NCBI RefSeq assembly: GCF_900091435.1
Contig: NZ_FMCS01000002.1
Span: 62,001 to 126,000, forward strand
DNA from: Micromonospora chaiyaphumensis
GTDB lineage: Bacteria; Actinomycetota; Actinomycetes; Mycobacteriales; Micromonosporaceae
Direction: 5' to 3'
Length of the DNA: 64,000 bases
This document shows positions 1 to 7,515 of the stretch, piece by piece. The notes below the pieces were generated by a model. The model was not told where the DNA came from. It made no database searches and saw only the letters and a program-made list of their open reading frames with translations. A program made the translations under genes and the position numbers. Numbering within the stretch: the first letter of the stretch is position 1; every line of letters begins with the position of its first letter.

Positions 1-134
1 GCCGTGAAGCGGCTCGCCGAGCGCACCTCCACCCGGTCGTCGGCGGCCAGCGCCGGGGACGCCGCGCCGGCCAGCAGGCCGCCCAGCATCGCGCCGACCG
101 TGGCCCACCGCGCCGCGTGCCGCCTCACCGACAT
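1..134 (-). CDS. secreted protein, N-terminal fragment only
   Basis: Reading leftward from an ATG at 134, an open frame runs off the window edge after 44 complete residues. It begins with a classic Sec signal peptide: basic start MSVRRHAARW, a hydrophobic core rich in Gly, Ala and Leu, and a probable cleavage site after SPALA, before ADDRVEV. A GGTGAGG-like ribosome site lies just upstream, and a TAACCT hexamer near 176-181 could be a -10 box. Only the exported start is visible, so the function cannot be assigned. Confidence 0.7.
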   Translation of the reverse strand, partial: MSVRRHAARWATVGAMLGGLLAGAASPALAADDRVEVRSASRFT

Positions 135-463
135 CTCCACCTCACCGTTTCCGCCCCGGACGGGATCCCCGGGTCAGGTTACTACCGGGCCCGAGGGGCA
201 CCCGCCCATCGAGCGCCCCGCATGTGCGCCGCGACACCCCACGGCACCGGCTCCATCCTCGACGCGACCAGCCTCGCTCGCATGATCACTTGCGGCGGCT
301 CACGGCGCGTTCGCCCCTCGCCGGGCCGCCGGGCCGCCGGGCCGCCGGGCCGGCCGACGACGGCGCGGTCGCCGCTGCCGGGAACCGGGCCGTCGAGGCC
401 GCTCCGCGACGGCGCCGGTCGCCGTTGCCGGGCCGCCGGGGTTGGCCGACGAGGACGCGGGAG
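135..463. other. intergenic, no gene supported
   Basis: Apart from the promoter of the leftward secreted-protein gene, nothing coding is convincing here. There is a short simple run of GGGCCGCC-type units near 328-352. Open frames on both strands carry arginine- and proline-rich products typical of non-coding high-GC DNA. Confidence 0.5.
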
Positions 464-508
464 ATCTTGGACACTTACCGTTCGCCACGAACGGCAACTG
501 TCCAAGAT
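464..508. repeat. intergenic palindromic element (21-bp arms)
   Basis: The left arm at 464-484 pairs with the right arm at 488-508 at 19 of 21 positions, around a 3-nt loop. The arm core reads ATCTTGGACA then CCGTTCG. No T-tract follows, so it does not look like a plain terminator. It resembles the REP-type palindromes scattered between genes in some actinomycetes. Similar but different-sequence palindromes occur at 13064-13112 and 39165-39315. Confidence 0.75.
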
Positions 509-623
509 TCACATCGGCGTGCACCCCCAAAGATCGACGCTGGCTGGAGGCGGCGGTTGGCCGGGGCACGCGCTCGTTGCTGGTTCGCTCTGCCGCCCGG
601 CACGCAGGGTCCCCGGCCCGGCG

Positions 624-846
624 GTTCCGAACCGGGTCGCCGTTGCCGGCCGGCCATGAGGCGGTTCCGGCCGGGTCGCCGTTGCCGGCCGGCCATGCGG
701 TGATTCCGGCCGGGTCGCGGTTGCCGGCCGGCCATGAGGCGGTTCCGGCCGGGTCGCCGTTGCGGGCCGACCATGAGGCGGTTCCGGCCGGGTCGCCGTT
801 GCGGGCCGGCCATGAGGCGGTTCCGGCCGGGTCGCCGTTGCCGGCC
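624..846. repeat. 39-bp minisatellite, about six units
   Basis: Unit starts (GTTCC or ATTCC) fall at 624, 664, 703, 742, 781 and 820, giving a 39-bp period with one unit of 40. The unit core is GGCCGGGTCGCCGTTGC followed by GGCCGGCCATGAGGCG, with a few substitutions per copy. Because 39 is divisible by 3, every frame can stay open with 13-residue peptide repeats, but no frame has gene-like signals. The array ends at the stop codon of the leftward endonuclease V gene (848). Confidence 0.85.
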
Positions 847-847
847 G

Positions 848-1578
848 TCAGGCTCTCGCGGCCGGATCGCCCTTGTCGGATGGTGCGGCGGTTGGGGGGC
901 TGGCGGCGGCGAGTGCCTTGCGGCAGAGCCGATCGGCCGTCCGGGTGGTCTCCGGCAGCCGGTACCGGGGCGTCAGAGCCAGCACCCGGTCGACCGCGTT
1001 CTCCAGACTCATGCGGTGCCCGACGCTGACGAAGACCGGCTTCACCCCGTCCCGGGTCCGCAGCACCCGGCCCACCACCTCGCCGCCGTGCGCAGCGGCG
1101 TCGAGGCGCCCCGCTCCGGCGCCGGCTCGTCCCAGACCCCGACCAGCGGCGTCTTCCCCACCCCGATCGCGGGCAGCCCGGTCACCAGCCCGAGGTGGCA
1201 GGCCAACCCGAACCGGCGCGGATGCGCCAACCCGTGCCCGTCGCAGACCAGCAGGTCGGGCCGGATGGTCAACCGCTCCAGCGCCGCCAGCAACGCCGGC
1301 AGCTCACGGAAGGCGAACAGCCCCGGCACGTAGTCGAACGCCGGCCGGCCCACACTCACCGCCTCGTCCACGACGGCGAGGGTGGCCGCGTCCAGCACCG
1401 TGACGGCCGCCGCGAGCCGGTCACCACTCTCCGCGTAGGCGACGTCCAGCCCGGCGACCGTCGCGGGCGCGGTCGGCCCCGGCCCGACGAGGTCGACCCG
1501 GGACCGCAACTCATCCTGTACGCGCAGCGCCTCCGCCACGTCGGCCGGCGGCTGGTACGGCACTCCCCCGCTCGTCAC
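848..1578 (-). pseudogene. nfi: endonuclease V, apparent single-base frameshift
   Basis: Endonuclease V cleaves DNA or RNA near deaminated adenine (inosine). The GTG start at 1578 overlaps the upstream gene by 4 bp. The first frame gives GLDVAY, FAFRELP and [11 protein letters not shown], which carry the expected metal-binding Asp, Glu and Asp residues. The reading then passes out of frame near 1094-1110. The remaining C-terminus ([32 protein letters not shown]) continues in another frame to the TGA at 848. The span is 731 nt, one base short of a multiple of three, so a single base restored would give about 243 residues, normal for the family. The catalytic part lies before the break. It could be a real mutation or an assembly error. 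Confidence 0.8.
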
Positions 1579-1844
1579 AGCCGGCGGTCGTCCCGGTCGG
1601 GGTCGCGGTCGCCGGCGTCCTGGTGCGGTCCGCCGGTGTGCTGGGGATCCCGCTCGGTGGCCGCTCGCGATTCCGCATCGTCGTTGCTGGCGGTGGTCTT
1701 GGTGAGGGCGATGCCGAAGGCCAGGCCGATGCCGATCCCGAAGGCCACGCCGCCGAAGCCGCCGATGGTGAGCAGGCCGATCACGAGTCCGATCAGCAGG
1801 CCCGCGACCCAGGAGGCGGCCTGGCGCCGAGACGAACCCGTCAT
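1575..1844 (-). CDS. small membrane protein
   Basis: An 89-residue protein. Residues about 10-48 form a glycine-rich hydrophobic stretch (GLLIGLVIGLLTIGGFGG, then AFGIGIGLAFGIAL) that can make one long or two short membrane helices. A charged, Asp/Arg-rich hydrophilic tail follows. The stop overlaps the GTG start of the endonuclease V gene by 4 bp, so the two are probably cotranscribed. No family was recognised; the glycine-zipper-like repeat is its only distinctive feature. Confidence 0.6.
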   Translation of the reverse strand: MTGSSRRQAASWVAGLLIGLVIGLLTIGGFGGVAFGIGIGLAFGIALTKTTASNDDAESRAATERDPQHTGGPHQDAGDRDPDRDDRRL

Positions 1845-1919
1845 CCGGTCACCGTAACCGTCGGGTGCGAGTCGCTGACCGACGCGGCCGTCTCTCCGCT
1901 CCCACTAGGGCGGGCGGTG

Positions 1920-2360
1920 TCAGCCGGTCGCGATAGTGGGGTCGGCGCCAGGGTCGCCGGCCTGCTGAAGCTGCTCCTCAAACATCACGAACGTCCGTCG
2001 ACGAATGCCAGTAATCAGCGCAGCCTCCTCCGGCGTGTAGGCACGGCCTTCAGCGATGGCCACATCCTCGATGGCGTTGACCGTTTCGTAGAGCGCGAAG
2101 ACAGGCCCATCACCTTTGGTATAGCGCCCACGCTCTTCTTCCACGCGCTGCACGAACCGTTCGGCCGAGCGAACGAACACGTCCCCGCCCATCGCGAAAA
2201 GGATTTCGTCGATGATGTCGTTGGCCGGTCGCCAGCCGCCCGTCTGCCGATCCAACCTCCAGGCGATAAGCCCACCCTCGGTGGTCGGCAGAATCTTGAC
2301 CGGAGTGTCGTAATAGTCGTAGTAGCCGGTGCGAGTCAAGCCGTCCGTCGTCTCCGTCAT
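1920..2360 (-). CDS. candidate immunity protein of the dual-domain toxin
   Basis: A 146-residue acidic, soluble protein of no family I recognise. I choose the ATG at 2360 because it overlaps the toxin stop as ATGA; an in-frame ATG at 2366 is the alternative. The sequence starts with aromatic DGLTRTGYYDYYDTP, continues as a mixed alpha/beta protein and has an acidic helical C-terminal half, with no signal peptide or membrane segment. Position directly after a polymorphic toxin, small size and acidity are the usual marks of an immunity protein. The assignment is positional, and which of the two effector domains it would neutralise is unknown. Confidence 0.65.
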   Translation of the reverse strand: MTETTDGLTRTGYYDYYDTPVKILPTTEGGLIAWRLDRQTGGWRPANDIIDEILFAMGGDVFVRSAERFVQRVEEERGRYTKGDGPVFALYETVNAIEDVAIAEGRAYTPEEAALITGIRRRTFVMFEEQLQQAGDPGADPTIATG

Positions 2361-5300
2361 TCCCATCCGCCACTCAAGGTCGATTGGAGCGCAGCCCAGA
2401 AGTGCTCACGCTGGCGCTGGACGATGCCCTTACGGATCGCCGACTCCGTTTCTGCCAGGATACGTCCCTGTTCGCGGGGGACTGCTTCGAGATCACGCCA
2501 CACCTCGAACAGCGAGTGCTCCCACTCCGTCACCCGATCGAGTGCGGCTAGTTGTAGCCGGAACTCCGCAACATGGCCTGTCGAAGTCCGCACCAGGAAT
2601 TGAATGTCCCGGTAGCCGCTGTCCTGCGGCTCACGGAAGCGGTCTTCGTACCTCGCCACTTGGAGCTGTGAGTTTGCTCTAATATGCGCCAGCCCTAAGT
2701 AGAGGTCCTCCAGGGTCCGATACGAGACCCGGCCGGCTGCCAGGTCCCGGAGACGAGAAGCGTTCCCGCCGTGCTTTGCCACCTTGTCCTCGGCCCGCGT
2801 ACGCTCCTTCGGTCCAGGTCGTGGTTGATACTCGGCGCCATTGGATGACATGCCGGCTAGCTCGCGGCCGAGGGAGTCAAGCTCCCGCTGCGCCTCTGCG
2901 GCGGCCACATACAGCTGGTCCAAATAGTGTCCTCGATACGCGAGGTCGCCGGACCGTGCTTCATCGAATCCCGGTTGCAGGGCCGCAGGCCTCTCGCCAT
3001 CGAAGTGGCAGCTGACCGCGATCTGCTCCTGGCTAAGCGGTGTGGGTTCAACGGGTGATGCCGGTGCTGTCGCAACAACGGCAGCACCTCGATGGGCAAT
3101 CTCGTCCAGGACCTCGCTCAGGACGTCGATTGCCTTTTGGTGGCTGGCCAGGTGGTGGAGGGTGACGGGGCGGGCGGTCAGCGAGTTGGCGAGTTCTGGC
3201 GTCGACAGGATCATCCGGACCAGGTCGGGCCGGTGCGCGAGCTGCCGTACCAGCGTTTCGGCCAGCAGTTCCTCGCCTCGGGGCGGCGCCTCCCACGCGT
3301 GGTCGAGCATCTGCTGGACGCGCGGGTCGGCGAGCAGCCTCGTCAGGTCGCCGGCCGCCGCCGGATCCAGTTCGGGTACCAGCCGTTGCAGCGTCGGCCC
3401 GTCGACATGTTGTGCCAGCTCGACCGGCGTCACCCCGGCGGCGAAGACGTCGTCCAGGCTCCCGCTAGCGGTCAGCGCATCACGGACGTACAGCCCGGCG
3501 GCGATCCGGTCGGCGTGCGCATCGCGGTGCGCGTTCCGCAACTGGACCGCCTCCGAGGCCGCGCCGGGTGCGCTGCCGGGGAACGGGGTGCCGTCCGGCC
3601 GGTGGAAGGTGGTGGATTCGCCGAGCAGGTGGACGTGGTTGAAATCCGGAGCGTCGCCGTCGTCCGTCGGTGGCGGCGGATCGAGCGGCCGGGGTGGCGC
3701 CGGGTCGGGCAGGACGTTGTAGTCACCAGGCGGCCGCCCGGGGAGTGGCATCGGCCGGCCGTCGGGGCCGAGCACCAGCGCGTCGAGGCCGACCACGTTG
3801 CCGGGACTCGGTATCCCGCTGTGGGTGTAGAGCGGGTGTCTGCTCACCCTGCCCATCTGCGGGTCGAGGTAGAGGATCGTCCCGCTCTGGTTCAGCGCCA
3901 CCCAGGCGTGGGAGCCGCCGCCCTCCATGCCGGTGATGAGGAAGGCGTAGCTGCCGTGGCCACCCGCGGCCAACTGGGCTTGCAGGTCGCGGTAACCGTC
4001 CTCGATCACCTCGCGCGTCTCGTGACCGGGGTGGCCGGACAGGGCGGTGGGGCCGAGGTTCTGGAACCGACCGCCCGTGGTTTCCTCGACCCGGCGGGGT
4101 CCGTCCGCCTCGCCGCCCACCGGCTTGTGGACGTCCCCCAGGAGGTAGCCGTCGAAGGTGCGCGGCGCGGACACCCGCGGCCGGCCGTGCATCCAGGTCT
4201 CGAAGAGCGACAGGGTGCAGTCCAGGCAGTTGATGCCTCGGGTGGCGTCCGCGGCGGGCCCGCCGTCGTTCGCCAACCGGAACCACCCGCCCTGGCGGGG
4301 GTCAGCGGTCCGCACCACACTGCCGTCGGGGTTGCGCGGCATCTGCCGCTCCAGGTCGGTCTGGTGCAGTGCGAGGGGCGGCCGGAGTCCACCGCGCATG
4401 CCGTACCGCCGGGAGCGGTCGATCGGCGGTGGATGGCCGTGGCCGGTGAGTGCCGAGTCATCCGCCGTCTCCACGGCGCCCCGCGCGAGGTCGGCGACGT
4501 CGTCATTGATCCGGTAGAAGTCGAGGTCGTCCTCGACCGTCACCTCGGCGGGCAGCCGTTCGCCGGCACGCACCGCCTCCGCCGCGTCGGTGGCCCGGTA
4601 GTGGAACTGCTCTCTACGCCGACCCTCGCGAACGTGCTGGTCGGCGAGTTGCTGCCGCCCCGCCTCGCGCAGTTCGTGCGCTCGCTGAAGAAGCCAGCGC
4701 GCGGCTTCATAGTGCTGCTCGGCGACGTCGCGAAGCTTCCTCAGCTCGCCCTGCCGCCGGTTCTCCTCATACAGCTCACGCTGGTGCCGGAGGTAGCCCT
4801 GATAGCGGCGTCGGTCGAGGGCCTCCCGGTCGGCCGCCAGTCGCGCGGCCCGGTCCTGGGCCGTCCTCGCGTGCGGCCGCAACGGATCAGAGTGGCCGGG
4901 CTGGGACGGCTGTGGGTTCGGTGCCAGGCGCTGTGGGGCCAGCGCTTCCAGCAGTGGGAATCGTGGATTCGAAGCAGGCTGCGAATTCCGGTCGTTGACC
5001 GGTGCCCCCGATCCCGGGCCCGTGACCGGTACGGAGTGCGGATTCGCCGTGGGGGCGGCCACCGGTCCGGCGCGGTCCGTCACGGTCCTCACCGGCGTGT
5101 GGTTCGGCGGCATCGACGGCGGGGAATGCGGCGGTGAGGGAACGCCGGCGTGCGGGCCGACGGTGGTCGGCAGGGCCGATTGCACCGGACCGATGTGGTT
5201 CGACGCACCGACGTCGGGCACGACAGGGCCCTTGACCGGACCGGGCTGGTGCTCGACGGGGCCGGAGGCGACCGGAACCGGCGCCTCGACGGCCACGGAC

Positions 5301-6640
5301 GAGAGCGAGGGGCTGGCCGTGGCCTCCACCCGCGCTAGGCCCGCCGTCATCTCCACGTTCGATCGGCCCGTCGCCACCTCCACGTCCACCGGATGAGCCG
5401 GCGGGGCGTCGACCCCCTCCCCGGCATGCCCCGCGTCGAGAGACGAGAGGTGCACCGCAGCCGGCCGACCGCCGACGAGCGCCGCCGGAGGGTTCGGGAG
5501 AGAATCGACAGCCCCGGCGTGCGACACCGGTCCGGGGTCCTCGATGAGCGGGGCCGGGTCCGGCATTCGCTGGGAGGGGATCGGCCCGGACGGCGGAAGC
5601 CCCGGGTCCACCGGCTGCGCGGGAAGACCGGCCAGTTTCTCGTCGAGCCGATGGCGCAGGGCGTTGTCGGCCTGCCCGGTGGCGGAACCGCTGGCCCCGG
5701 ATGCCGCCGCCCGGGCGATGTCCTCCAGCGACAGGTCCTGACCGGTCGCCAGCCCCGCCGCGCTCTCGGCCAGCGTCTCGCCGGCCATCTCGCGCCCGAA
5801 GCGCTCGCCGATCTCGGCGAACCGCCCGTTCGCGTGGCGCCCGAGGCCGGCCAGCGGCGCGGCCGCCCCGCCGGCGAACCCAGCGAGCCCCGACATGCCC
5901 ACGTCGGTCAGGTCCAGGCCGTCCCGGCGGCCGGTGGAGTTCTGGTACGCCTGCGTCGCCAGGCTGGTGCCCGCCTCCTGCCCCGCCTCGACCAACCCGG
6001 CCAGCACGGCCCGGCGAGCGAGCCCCCGGGCACCGCTCTTCACGACCTCCTTGGCGGCCCGTTCGCCGGCCTCCTTCAGCCCTTCCCTGACGGCCTTGCG
6101 GGCCAGCTGGGCCACCAGCCGCCGGAAGATCTGCTGCACCGCGACCCGGCTTGCCGCGATGGCGGCTCCGGCCGCCGGCGAGGCCGCGCCCATGGTCAGC
6201 ACCGTGGCCACCGCGAGCGAGAGCAGCTCGACGACCAGGATGCCCAGCTCGATCCAGGCCTCGAGCTTGGCGCCCTCGATGTCACAGCCGCACGAGTCGA
6301 CCAGCTTGCCCAGCTCGCCGGTCGCCGCCACGAGCACGTGCAGCGGCGCGTCCTCGCCCTCGGCGACCTTGCCCCAGGCGATGTCGAAGGCCTGCGCCAC
6401 CAGGCCGACGCCGCCATATCCGCTGCGAACCTCGCCCGCGGCGGTAACGGCGTCGTTCCGCGGGCCGGCCAGGACGTCGGTCACCCCGTACCACTGATCG
6501 GCCAGGTCCCAGACGGCGCGTTCGTTCCCCTCCGGCCATTCGACGCCGACGACCCAGTCGAGCGCCTCGTAGATCCAGCCGGGCACGTCCCAGGGGCAGT
6601 GGTCGAGCGGGTGTGGGATCGGGCTGGGCAGCATGCTCAC
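2357..6640 (-). CDS. polymorphic toxin with papain-like and RelA/SpoT-like domains
   Basis: A 1427-residue protein with no Sec signal, starting GTG at 6640. Domains in order: an N-terminal WXG100-like, CpnT-type helical region (about 1-150), hydrophobic and Ala-rich helices (about 130-330), a Pro-rich linker (about 340-590), a charged coiled coil (about 593-700), a papain-like Tox-PL domain (about 770-950), a helical region, then a RelA/SpoT-like domain (about 1270-1390). The papain-like triad is Cys805 or nearby Cys808 (GINCLDC), His911 (GSHAWVAL) and Asp926 (YLDPQ). The RelA-like part shows EDKVAKHGG, RDLAAGRV, SGYRDIQF (Tyr1343) and HVAEFRLQL, the order seen in (p)ppGpp-synthetase-like folds. 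Family knowledge suggests secretion through an ESX-type system. Possession of two effector domains is the odd feature. Confidence 0.85.
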   Translation of the reverse strand: MSMLPSPIPHPLDHCPWDVPGWIYEALDWVVGVEWPEGNERAVWDLADQWYGVTDVLAGPRNDAVTAAGEVRSGYGGVGLVAQAFDIAWGKVAEGEDAPLHVLVAATGELGKLVDSCGCDIEGAKLEAWIELGILVVELLSLAVATVLTMGAASPAAGAAIAASRVAVQQIFRRLVAQLARKAVREGLKEAGERAAKEVVKSGARGLARRAVLAGLVEAGQEAGTSLATQAYQNSTGRRDGLDLTDVGMSGLAGFAGGAAAPLAGLGRHANGRFAEIGERFGREMAGETLAESAAGLATGQDLSLEDIARAAASGASGSATGQADNALRHRLDEKLAGLPAQPVDPGLPPSGPIPSQRMPDPAPLIEDPGPVSHAGAVDSLPNPPAALVGGRPAAVHLSSLDAGHAGEGVDAPPAHPVDVEVATGRSNVEMTAGLARVEATASPSLSSVAVEAPVPVASGPVEHQPGPVKGPVVPDVGASNHIGPVQSALPTTVGPHAGVPSPPHSPPSMPPNHTPVRTVTDRAGPVAAPTANPHSVPVTGPGSGAPVNDRNSQPASNPRFPLLEALAPQRLAPNPQPSQPGHSDPLRPHARTAQDRAARLAADREALDRRRYQGYLRHQRELYEENRRQGELRKLRDVAEQHYEAARWLLQRAHELREAGRQQLADQHVREGRRREQFHYRATDAAEAVRAGERLPAEVTVEDDLDFYRINDDVADLARGAVETADDSALTGHGHPPPIDRSRRYGMRGGLRPPLALHQTDLERQMPRNPDGSVVRTADPRQGGWFRLANDGGPAADATRGINCLDCTLSLFETWMHGRPRVSAPRTFDGYLLGDVHKPVGGEADGPRRVEETTGGRFQNLGPTALSGHPGHETREVIEDGYRDLQAQLAAGGHGSYAFLITGMEGGGSHAWVALNQSGTILYLDPQMGRVSRHPLYTHSGIPSPGNVVGLDALVLGPDGRPMPLPGRPPGDYNVLPDPAPPRPLDPPPPTDDGDAPDFNHVHLLGESTTFHRPDGTPFPGSAPGAASEAVQLRNAHRDAHADRIAAGLYVRDALTASGSLDDVFAAGVTPVELAQHVDGPTLQRLVPELDPAAAGDLTRLLADPRVQQMLDHAWEAPPRGEELLAETLVRQLAHRPDLVRMILSTPELANSLTARPVTLHHLASHQKAIDVLSEVLDEIAHRGAAVVATAPASPVEPTPLSQEQIAVSCHFDGERPAALQPGFDEARSGDLAYRGHYLDQLYVAAAEAQRELDSLGRELAGMSSNGAEYQPRPGPKERTRAEDKVAKHGGNASRLRDLAAGRVSYRTLEDLYLGLAHIRANSQLQVARYEDRFREPQDSGYRDIQFLVRTSTGHVAEFRLQLAALDRVTEWEHSLFEVWRDLEAVPREQGRILAETESAIRKGIVQRQREHFWAALQSTLSGGWE

Positions 6641-6658
6641 GCGCGGATCCTCCGGTGG

Positions 6659-7024
6659 TCAGCGCCAGGGCCGGTGCGGGTTGTGCTGCTGGTGCGGGAT
6701 CTCGCCGAGCTGGCGCGCGTTGGTCAGGTCGGTCTCGACCGTGGCGACGACGGAACGCACCACGTCGGTGCCCAGCCCTTCGAGCGAGCGGCCGAGGATC
6801 TCCCAGGCCCGCAGCAGGGTCTCCGCGTAGCCCTGGTAGTGCTTGTCGAAGGCGGCGCCGATGTCGTCCCGGCCCCACGGCTGCTGCGCGCCGGCCGCCG
6901 CGATCGGGTCGCCCGCCTCCCGCCGCGACGTGGTGACGGCCTCCCCGGCCAGCGCGAGGTCGGCGCCACCGCGTCGGGCCCGGTCCGGGGCCAGCCAGAT
7001 CTTCCCGTCGGCCACGGCCGTCAC
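6659..7024 (-). CDS. WXG100/ESX-like helical protein
   Basis: A 121-residue protein placed between a YbaB-like gene and the large toxin. The GTG start at 7024 overlaps the YbaB-like stop by 4 bp, and 18 nt separate its stop from the toxin start. The sequence is mostly helical, with [15 protein letters not shown] in the middle and a helix ending in [12 protein letters not shown]. This pattern is common in proteins encoded before actinobacterial WXG-type toxins and may act as a secretion partner. It contains no exact WXG tripeptide, so the family call rests on size, helicity and position. Confidence 0.7.
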   Translation of the reverse strand: MTAVADGKIWLAPDRARRGGADLALAGEAVTTSRREAGDPIAAAGAQQPWGRDDIGAAFDKHYQGYAETLLRAWEILGRSLEGLGTDVVRSVVATVETDLTNARQLGEIPHQQHNPHRPWR

Positions 7025-7473
7025 TCGCCGCGTGACAGGACCGCGTCGGCCCGGCCCAGCAGGGCGCCGAAATCATGGGTACGCAGGAACTCCACCGACG
7101 GCGAGCCGGGCGGCAGGTAGCCGGCGACCAGCTCGTGGGTCGCGGCGACCGCGGCGCGGGACGCCCGCAGCACGGTCTCGGTGATCTTCCGGCTCAGCGC
7201 CGGGGCGTCCCGGTCGTGGAACACGGAGGGAGCGACCTCGACGCTGATCACCTCACCGCGGGCACCCACGACCGCCGTGACCTGGCCGTCGTCGGAGCGT
7301 TCGGTCACCCGCAGCTCGGCGAGCCTGATCTGGAGTTCGTCCAAACCGGACCGCAGTCGCTGGTACTGGCCGTACACCTCGTCGAACCGCGCTCGCAGCG
7401 CGCGGTTGGCATCCCGGTCCGCGCTCTCGGCCACCACCGCTCCCCCTCCGTCACCGTCAGTAGGCCCGACCAT
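7021..7473 (-). CDS. YbaB/EbfC-family-like protein
   Basis: A 150-residue protein starting at the ATG at 7473. A long N-terminal helix ([26 protein letters not shown]) leads into a beta section ([21 protein letters not shown]) and a second helix, the typical YbaB layout. Members of this family often precede ESX/WXG-toxin operons in actinomycetes. It is the first gene of the operon running to the candidate immunity gene. The frame stays open far upstream, but that extension lies antisense to the deaminase gene and is not used here. Its role in this setting, DNA-binding or chaperone-like, is not settled. Confidence 0.75.
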   Translation of the reverse strand: MVGPTDGDGGGAVVAESADRDANRALRARFDEVYGQYQRLRSGLDELQIRLAELRVTERSDDGQVTAVVGARGEVISVEVAPSVFHDRDAPALSRKITETVLRASRAAVAATHELVAGYLPPGSPSVEFLRTHDFGALLGRADAVLSRGE

Positions 7474-7481
7474 ACCGGGCG

Positions 7482-7496
7482 CCACGGAATCCGTGG
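7482..7496. promoter_or_regulatory. 15-bp perfect palindrome in the divergent toxin promoter
   Basis: CCACGGAATCCGTGG has perfect 7-bp arms around a central A. It sits in the 42-bp gap between the leftward YbaB-toxin operon and the rightward deaminase gene. A TAACTT hexamer at 7503-7508, 7 nt before the GTG at 7516, could be a -10 box giving a leaderless deaminase transcript. A shared operator is the natural reading; the binding protein is unknown. Confidence 0.5.
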
Positions 7497-7515
7497 GGTC
7501 CGGTAACTTCAGGCT

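Noticed and set aside
624..846. CRISPR array
   Set aside because: The units are contiguous with no unique spacers, and no cas genes are present.
442..1333. Long arginine/proline-rich open frames across the minisatellite
   Set aside because: They arise because the 39-bp unit is a multiple of three; no start signal, no family, and they run antisense into nfi.
3092..7120. Large rightward frames of 681 and 575 residues opposite the toxin
   Set aside because: Their third-position composition and repeats mirror the toxin gene; the toxin has clear domains, these do not.
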